This document shows positions 32,012 through 36,255 of a stretch of DNA of 36,255 bases, in pieces. The notes under the pieces are model-generated. The model was given only the letters and a program-made list of their open reading frames with translations. It was not told the DNA's origin and searched no databases. The stretch is from JBBQTQ01 sp038213135 (GTDB taxonomy: Bacteria; Actinomycetota; Thermoleophilia; Gaiellales; Gaiellaceae): positions 1-36,255 of the forward strand of contig JBBQTQ010000017.1 in the NCBI GenBank assembly GCA_038213135.1. The letters run 5' to 3'. Numbering within the stretch: the first letter of the stretch is position 1; the number at the start of each line of letters is the position of its first letter. The position numbers and the translations under genes were made by a program.

Positions 32012-32745
32012 CGCTGGCGCACGACCTCCACGGCCACGAGGACGCGCCGGTGCTCGTCCTGCCCTGCTCGCTCGGGACAAGTCGCGAGCTCTGGAAGCCG
32101 GTGCTGTTCACGAGCCGCTACCGCGTCCTGCGCGTCGAGCTGCGCGGGCACGGATCCTCGCCTGCGCCGCCCGGGCCGTACTCGATGGACGAGCTGGCCC
32201 GCGACGCGCTCGACCTGCTCGACGAGCTCGAGTTCGCCCGCGTCGCCTGGTGCGGGCTGTCGCTCGGCGGGATGGTTGGCATGCGGCTCGGCGCGCGCAC
32301 CCCGGAGCGGCTGGAGCGCCTCGTGCTCGCGTGCACGTCCGCCCACGTCCCCTTCCCAGACGCCTACAGCGAGCGCGCGGCGACCGTGCGCGAGCAGGGG
32401 ATCGAGCCTGTCGCGGACGCGATCGTCTCGCGCTGGTTCACGGACCTGACGGCGCCCGAGACCCGTGCCCGCTTCCGCGCCATCCTCGTAGCGACCGAGC
32501 CCGAGGGCTACGCCGGCTGCTGCGAGGCGCTCGCGGCTTGGGACTTCCGTGAGCAGCTGCCGGAGGTCGCCGTGCCGACGCTCGTGATCGCGGGCGAGGC
32601 CGACGAGGCGACCCCGAAGGCCGACACCGACCTGCTCGCGGAGCAGATCCCGGGCGCGCGGCTCACCGTGCTGCCGAGCGCCGCCCACCTCGCGAACGTT
32701 GAGCGCCCGCATGAGTTCGCCGACGCCGTCCTGGAGGCCGCGTGA
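32008..32745 (+). CDS. pcaD: 3-oxoadipate enol-lactonase
   Basis: 245 aa alpha/beta hydrolase that opens the enol-lactone to 3-oxoadipate. The catalytic triad is visible: S85 in the nucleophile elbow CGLSLGG, D199 in IAGEADEATP and H227 in SAAHLANVE. VELRGHGSSPAPPGPYSMDE is the family oxyanion/cap region. In many actinobacteria the enzyme is fused to PcaC as PcaL; here the two are separate genes that overlap by 4 nt (GTGA at 32742-32745). The GTG start overlaps the pcaB stop. Confidence 0.94.
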   Translation: MTLAHDLHGHEDAPVLVLPCSLGTSRELWKPVLFTSRYRVLRVELRGHGSSPAPPGPYSMDELARDALDLLDELEFARVAWCGLSLGGMVGMRLGARTPERLERLVLACTSAHVPFPDAYSERAATVREQGIEPVADAIVSRWFTDLTAPETRARFRAILVATEPEGYAGCCEALAAWDFREQLPEVAVPTLVIAGEADEATPKADTDLLAEQIPGARLTVLPSAAHLANVERPHEFADAVLEAA

Positions 32746-33104
32746 CGTACGACGAGAAGGGGATGAAGGTGCGCCGCGAGGTGCTCGGCGACGAACACGT
32801 CGATCGCGCGACCGCCAGCGCGACCGAGTTCACGCGCGACTTCCAGGAACTGATCACGCGCTACGCGTGGGGCGAGATCTGGTCGCGGCCGGGCCTCGAC
32901 CGCAAGTCGCGCAGCTTGATCACGCTCACCGCGCTGACGGCGCTCGGCCACCACCATGAGCTGGCAATGCACGTCCGCGCCGCGCTCCGCAACGGCCTAA
33001 CGCCGGACGAGATCAAGGAGGTCCTACTCCAGTGCGCCGTCTACTGCGGCGTCCCAGCTGCCAACAGGGCATTCGCCGTCGCGCAGGAGGTTCTGGCGGA
33101 GTGA
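32742..33104 (+). CDS. pcaC: 4-carboxymuconolactone decarboxylase
   Basis: 120 aa all-helical protein of the CMD/AhpD-like family. Recognisable segments are MKVRREVLGDEHVDRA, SRPGLDRKSRSLITLTALTA, LGHHHELAMHVRAALRNGLT and LLQCAVYCGVPAANRAF, matching PcaC over its full length. It decarboxylates 4-carboxymuconolactone to the 3-oxoadipate enol-lactone used by PcaD. The GTG start overlaps the pcaD stop, and the end overlaps pobA (GTGA at 33101-33104). Confidence 0.95.
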   Translation: MTYDEKGMKVRREVLGDEHVDRATASATEFTRDFQELITRYAWGEIWSRPGLDRKSRSLITLTALTALGHHHELAMHVRAALRNGLTPDEIKEVLLQCAVYCGVPAANRAFAVAQEVLAE

Positions 33105-34276
33105 GGACCCAGGTCGGCATCGTGGGGGCAGGTCCCGCCGGGCTGATCCTCGGCCGCCTGCTCGAGCTCGCGGGGATCGAGACGGTCATCCTCGAGGCCC
33201 GGAGCCGCGAGTACTGCGAGGCCAGAATCCGCGCCGGCGTCCTCGAGCAGGGGACGGTCGACATGCTTCGGGACGCCGGCGTGGCGGCACGGCTCGACCG
33301 CGAGGGCCTCGTCCACCACGGCATCGAGCTGCAGTTCGACGGCGAGCGGCACCGCATCGACTTCGCGGAGCTCACGGGCGGCAGCTCGATCGTCGTCTAC
33401 GGCCAGACGGAGCTGACGAAGGACCTCATCGCGGCCCGGATAGAGAAAGGTCTGCCGCTCCTGTTCGAAGCCGAGGCTGTCGCGCTCGGCGAGCTGGGGA
33501 CGACCCGGCCCAGAATCCGCTACGCCCACCTGGGCGCCGAGCACGAGCTCGAGTGCGACGTCGTCGCCGCCTGCGACGGCTTTCACGGGATCGGCCGCAG
33601 GTCGATCCCGCCGGGGCTGCTGCGCGAGTTCAGCCGCGAGTACCCGTACGGCTGGCTCGGGATCCTTGCCGAGGTCGAGCCCTCGATCGACGAGCTCGTC
33701 TACGCGCACCACAACCGCGGCTTCGCCCTCCTCTCTCTGCGCTCGCCCACGCTCTCCCGCTACTACCTCCAGTGCGACCCGGACGAGAACCTCGCCAACT
33801 GGCCGGACGAGCGGATCTGGGAGGAGCTGGCGACACGGACCGCGGTGGACGGCTGGGAGCTGCGAGCTGGGCCGATCGTCGACAAGGACGTCACGAAGAT
33901 GCGCAGCTACGTCTGCGAGCCGCTTCGCCACGGGCGCCTCTTCCTCGCCGGCGACGCCGCGCACATCGTCCCGCCGACCGGCGCGAAAGGCCTCAACCTC
34001 GCCGCCCACGACGCATACCTCCTTGCGGAGGCGCTGACGCTGTTCGCGAAGAGCGGCGACGAGTCCCTCCTCGAGGCGTACTCGGACGCCGCGCTCCGGC
34101 GGATATGGCGCTGCGAGCACTTCTCGTGGTGGATGACGACGATGCTCCACCTCCCGCCGGCGTCGGATCCGTTCGACCTCAGGCTGCAGCAGTCTCAGCT
34201 GCGGTACGTGTCGACGTCGCGCACCGCGGCGGCGAGCCTCGCCGAGAACTACACCGGCGTCTCCGACCGGCCGTGA
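33101..34276 (+). CDS. pobA: 4-hydroxybenzoate 3-monooxygenase
   Basis: 391 aa FAD-dependent hydroxylase converting 4-hydroxybenzoate to protocatechuate. Motifs: VGIVGAGPAGLILGRLLELA (FAD dinucleotide fold, 5-24), EARIRAGVLEQGTVDMLRDA (40-59, nearly identical to known PobA), the DG motif ACDGFHGIGRRSIP, and RLFLAGDAAHIVPPTGAKGL. The C-terminal HFSWWMTTMLHLP is also typical. The length is that of the classical enzyme. The GTG start overlaps the pcaC stop. As the last complete gene of the operon it supplies the substrate for PcaHG; in many bacteria pobA is controlled separately by its own regulator. Confidence 0.96.
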   Translation: MRTQVGIVGAGPAGLILGRLLELAGIETVILEARSREYCEARIRAGVLEQGTVDMLRDAGVAARLDREGLVHHGIELQFDGERHRIDFAELTGGSSIVVYGQTELTKDLIAARIEKGLPLLFEAEAVALGELGTTRPRIRYAHLGAEHELECDVVAACDGFHGIGRRSIPPGLLREFSREYPYGWLGILAEVEPSIDELVYAHHNRGFALLSLRSPTLSRYYLQCDPDENLANWPDERIWEELATRTAVDGWELRAGPIVDKDVTKMRSYVCEPLRHGRLFLAGDAAHIVPPTGAKGLNLAAHDAYLLAEALTLFAKSGDESLLEAYSDAALRRIWRCEHFSWWMTTMLHLPPASDPFDLRLQQSQLRYVSTSRTAAASLAENYTGVSDRP

Positions 34277-34365
34277 CCAAGGCCTCCTATCGTGATGAAG
34301 GTCGCGAGCCACCCATCGGCGGAGGCCACGCGGAGCAGCTCACGATTGACCTGGCCGCTGCTTGA
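34273..34365 (+). CDS. 30-codon ORF or gene remnant after pobA
   Basis: A GTG overlaps the pobA stop (GTGA at 34273-34276) in the same style as all upstream junctions and opens a frame of 30 codons ending in TGA at 34363-34365. The product begins MTKASYRDEGREPPIGGG and ends LTIDLAAA; I recognise no family. The overlap suggests it was, or is, the start of the next gene of the operon. It ends 30 nt before the truncated aldehyde dehydrogenase coming from the other side, so I favour a gene cut off by a deletion. A genuine small protein is possible. Confidence 0.4.
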   Translation: MTKASYRDEGREPPIGGGHAEQLTIDLAAA

Positions 34366-34395
34366 GGGGCGCAGACCTCGAGCGTCACCTACAGA

Positions 34396-34548
34396 TCACG
34401 GGCGCGAGGTTCTCCGTGAGGGCGCTCGCCACACGATCTGGCAATACGGATCGAGGTCGTCGAAGGTGCCGCCGCCGCTGTCCTCGCCCACCCACTGGCC
34501 GCCGATGAACTGCTTCCACTCCTGAGCCTGTGTGTGCGTCGTCGCCAT
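34396..34548 (-). pseudogene. Aldehyde dehydrogenase N-terminal fragment
   Basis: The frame from ATG 34548 reads MATTHTQAQEWKQFIGGQWV, then GEDSGGGTFDDLDPY, an aldehyde dehydrogenase N-terminus closely like that of the gene at 26683. After about 35 codons the similarity stops (CQIVWRAPSRR), and a TGA follows at 34396-34398. Over 90 percent of the gene is missing. An AAAGGAG ribosome site lies ahead of the ATG, 12 nt after the alcohol dehydrogenase stop, so an alcohol-to-aldehyde-to-acid gene pair originally existed here. Confidence 0.75.
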
Positions 34549-34560
34549 CAACCGCTCCTT

Positions 34561-35652
34561 TCACTGCATTCGGAGGACGGGCTTGATCACACGCCCGGCC
34601 TCGGCATCGCTGGCCCCCTCGTCGATCCGGTCGAAGTCGTAGTGGGTCATCAGCCGCTCGACCGGGAAGCGGCCCTGCTGCCAGAGCCGGACGAGCTTCG
34701 GGAGGAAGAGCTGCGGGACGCTGTCGCCCTCGACGATCCCCCGCACAGTCCGGCCGCCGGTGAGGATCGTGTTCACGTCCAGCGAGACCTCCGTGCCGAA
34801 GGCGGGCGCGCCGATCACCCCGCAGATCCCACGCGGGGCGAGGCAGTCGACGGTCTGCCGGAGAACCTGCGGCGAGCCGGTCGTCTCGAGGCTGAAGTCG
34901 GCGCCGGCGCCGGTGATCGCCGCGATCGCCTCCCTCGCCTCCTGCTTGCCGACGTCGACCAGATGGGTTGCGCCGAGCTCCCTCGCGAGCTCGAGCCGGG
35001 CCGGATTCAGGTCGACGCCGATGATCGTCGTGCAACCGGCGATCACCCCGGCCATCACCGCCGAGAGCCCGACGGCTCCGGTTCCGAACACCGCAAGGCT
35101 CGCTCCTGCCGGCACCGCGAGCGTGGTCAGCACGGCACCGGCGCCGGTCTGGATGCCGCACCCGAACGGTGCCGCGACCTCGAGCGGGATCGCAGAGTCG
35201 ACCTTGACGAGGTTGCGCTCGTTCGCGATCGCGTACGTCGCGAAGCTCGACTGCCCGAAGAAGTGTCCGTGCACCGGGTCGAGCGCACTCGACCCGTCGG
35301 CCGGCCGCGAGGCCCCGAAGTTGTGTTCGAAGAACTCGTAGCAGTAGGACGGACGTCCGGTCCGGCACGTCGGGCAGACGCCGCACGAGTGGAAGCTCAT
35401 CGCCACGCGGTCGCCAGGCACGAAGCCCGTCACGGCGCTCCCCACCTCCTGGACGATCCCCGCACCCTCGTGGCCGAGCACCGCCGGCAGCGGCACCGGG
35501 ATCCACTGGTCGCGGCAGATCAGGTCCGTGTGGCAGATCCCGGCCGCCACGACCTTCACGAGCACCTCGTCCGGCCGCGGCTCGCCGAGCTCGAGCTCCC
35601 GTAGCTCGAACGACGCGCCCTTGCTCTCCGTGACGGCGGCCGTGATCTTCAT
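34561..35652 (-). CDS. Zinc-dependent alcohol dehydrogenase (aryl-alcohol type)
   Basis: 363 aa medium-chain dehydrogenase. The catalytic zinc site is C40 (GICHTD), H61/E62 (GHEGAG) and C165 (FGCGIQTGAGAV). The structural zinc cysteines are C90, C93, C96 and C104 (CGVCPTCRTG...C), and the NAD loop is FGTGAVGLSAVMAG (189-202). The sequence fits the XylB/aryl-alcohol dehydrogenase branch, which interconverts benzyl-type alcohols and aldehydes. Its ATG overlaps the permease stop (ATGA at 35649-35652), and the downstream aldehyde dehydrogenase is truncated, so the aldehyde would have to be handled by the enzyme at 26683. Confidence 0.93.
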   Translation of the reverse strand: MKITAAVTESKGASFELRELELGEPRPDEVLVKVVAAGICHTDLICRDQWIPVPLPAVLGHEGAGIVQEVGSAVTGFVPGDRVAMSFHSCGVCPTCRTGRPSYCYEFFEHNFGASRPADGSSALDPVHGHFFGQSSFATYAIANERNLVKVDSAIPLEVAAPFGCGIQTGAGAVLTTLAVPAGASLAVFGTGAVGLSAVMAGVIAGCTTIIGVDLNPARLELARELGATHLVDVGKQEAREAIAAITGAGADFSLETTGSPQVLRQTVDCLAPRGICGVIGAPAFGTEVSLDVNTILTGGRTVRGIVEGDSVPQLFLPKLVRLWQQGRFPVERLMTHYDFDRIDEGASDAEAGRVIKPVLRMQ

Positions 35653-36255
35653 CGGAGACCCCGCAGCCGGTAGCCGACCGGCAGCAGCTGCAGCCCAAAC
35701 CGCTCCTCGACCGTCCCCCAGAGGCCGCGCGGCAGGAACATTGCGAAGGCGACGGCCGCCGAGCCGAGCCCGACCAGGTACCAGACGCCCTGGTCGCCGA
35801 ACTGGTCCTGGATCAGGAAGAAGATGAGCGCGCCGATGATCGGGCCCTCGAATGTCCCGAGCCCGCCGACGAGCGCCATGAAGATCATGTACGCGGTCCA
35901 CTGCACTCCGAAGTACGAGTTCGGCTGGAAGGTGATCGACGTAGCCAGCCAGAGCGCTCCCGCCGCGCCGCAGCCAACCGCGGCCAGGACGAAGATGATC
36001 CACTTGGCGCCGAGTACGCGGACGCCCACCGAGGCCGCGGCCTGCTCGTCGTCGCGGATCGCCTGCAGCGACGCACCGATGCGGCTCCTCAGCAGGGCGA
36101 AGACGAGTCCGAGCAGGACGACCGTCGCGCCCAGCGTCAGCCAGTAGTTGTAGTTCCTGCGGTCCGCGTCGGAGAACCCATCGAGGGCGGAGAGCGAGGT
36201 GCCGGTCACCCCGCCGACCGACTTGTCGAGGTTCACGAGCAGGTGGAAGACCTCT
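35649..36255 (-). CDS. livM: Branched-chain amino acid-type ABC permease (LivM family), 5' partial
   Basis: The frame is open to the window edge, giving the last 201 residues of a LivM-type permease; roughly the first third is outside. Several hydrophobic helices are visible (LGATVVLLGLVFALL; IIFVLAAVGCGAAGALWLA; YMIFMALVGGLGTFEGPIIG). The EAA-type loop SRIGASLQAIRDDEQAAASV and GVRVLGAKW are classic LivM. HAAT importers of this kind often carry aromatic acids, consistent with the alcohol dehydrogenase translated from the same transcript. Other components lie beyond the window. Confidence 0.9.
   Translation of the reverse strand, partial: EVFHLLVNLDKSVGGVTGTSLSALDGFSDADRRNYNYWLTLGATVVLLGLVFALLRSRIGASLQAIRDDEQAAASVGVRVLGAKWIIFVLAAVGCGAAGALWLATSITFQPNSYFGVQWTAYMIFMALVGGLGTFEGPIIGALIFFLIQDQFGDQGVWYLVGLGSAAVAFAMFLPRGLWGTVEERFGLQLLPVGYRLRGLR

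Noticed and set aside
34277..34560. Plus-strand ORF of 77 codons starting at 34292
   Set aside because: It runs antisense through the aldehyde dehydrogenase fragment, has no ribosome site and no recognisable product.
1..36255. CRISPR arrays, tRNA or rRNA genes, riboswitches
   Set aside because: No regularly spaced repeats, cloverleaf-like segments or conserved rRNA stretches were seen on reading both strands; gaps between genes are short and explained by promoters, relics or small ORFs.

Overview
The window looks like a catabolic island from a high-GC Gram-positive-type genome, most likely a soil actinobacterium. The reasons are strong G/C bias at third codon positions, frequent GTG and TTG starts, tightly packed operons joined by 4-nt stop/start overlaps, and a protocatechuate branch typical of such organisms. 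Placement below phylum is inference. No rRNA, tRNA or CRISPR array is visible.

Layout. (1) 1-117: tail of a transposase. (2) 5859 to 129, minus strand: a six-gene operon of an IclR-type regulator, two DapA-family lyases and three parts of a peptide/nickel-type ABC importer, divergent from a small cupin gene (5960-6370). (3) 10837 to 6473, minus: acetoacetate-decarboxylase-fold protein, UbiD-family decarboxylase, flavin reductase, a decayed acyl-CoA dehydrogenase and an NmrA-like reductase. (4) 14947 to 10922, minus: a ribose-type ABC importer plus a SnoaL-like protein. (5) 19813 to 15069, minus: SnoaL-like protein, SagB-like nitroreductase, old-yellow-enzyme/dienoyl-CoA-reductase-like protein, an undescribed 46-residue ORF and a Rieske oxygenase, every junction being a 4-nt overlap. 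(6) A GntR-type regulator remnant and a third DapA-like lyase on the plus strand. (7) 24458 to 21254, minus: LysR regulator, CoA ligase and amidohydrolase. (8) 25007-34276, plus: an operon with LLM flavin monooxygenase, UbiX, aldehyde dehydrogenase, pcaI, pcaJ, pcaH, pcaG, pcaB, pcaD, pcaC and pobA. (9) 36255 to 34396, minus: LivM-type permease, zinc alcohol dehydrogenase and a truncated aldehyde dehydrogenase.

The core chemistry is 4-hydroxybenzoate to protocatechuate (PobA), ortho ring cleavage (PcaHG) and the beta-ketoadipate path through PcaB, PcaC, PcaD and PcaIJ. The final thiolase (PcaF) is not in the window. Around this core sit feeder modules: aldehyde and alcohol dehydrogenases, DapA-type aldolases that could release aromatic aldehydes, a prFMN decarboxylase, a Rieske oxygenase, an amidohydrolase, and three importers.

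The most striking observation is that three separate operons (ADC-UbiD-flavin reductase, ribose-type ABC importer, LLM-UbiX-pca-pobA) carry almost the same promoter: TTGACAGCTAT, then GATCATCG, with exactly 17 nt between the hexamers, 34-39 nt before the start codon. Two enzyme/partner pairs are split between these operons: UbiX with UbiD, and the LLM monooxygenase with the flavin reductase. A shared promoter would keep both pairs in step. The window also holds several eroded genes (transposase, acyl-CoA dehydrogenase, GntR regulator, histidine kinase, aldehyde dehydrogenase), so it has been rearranged repeatedly.
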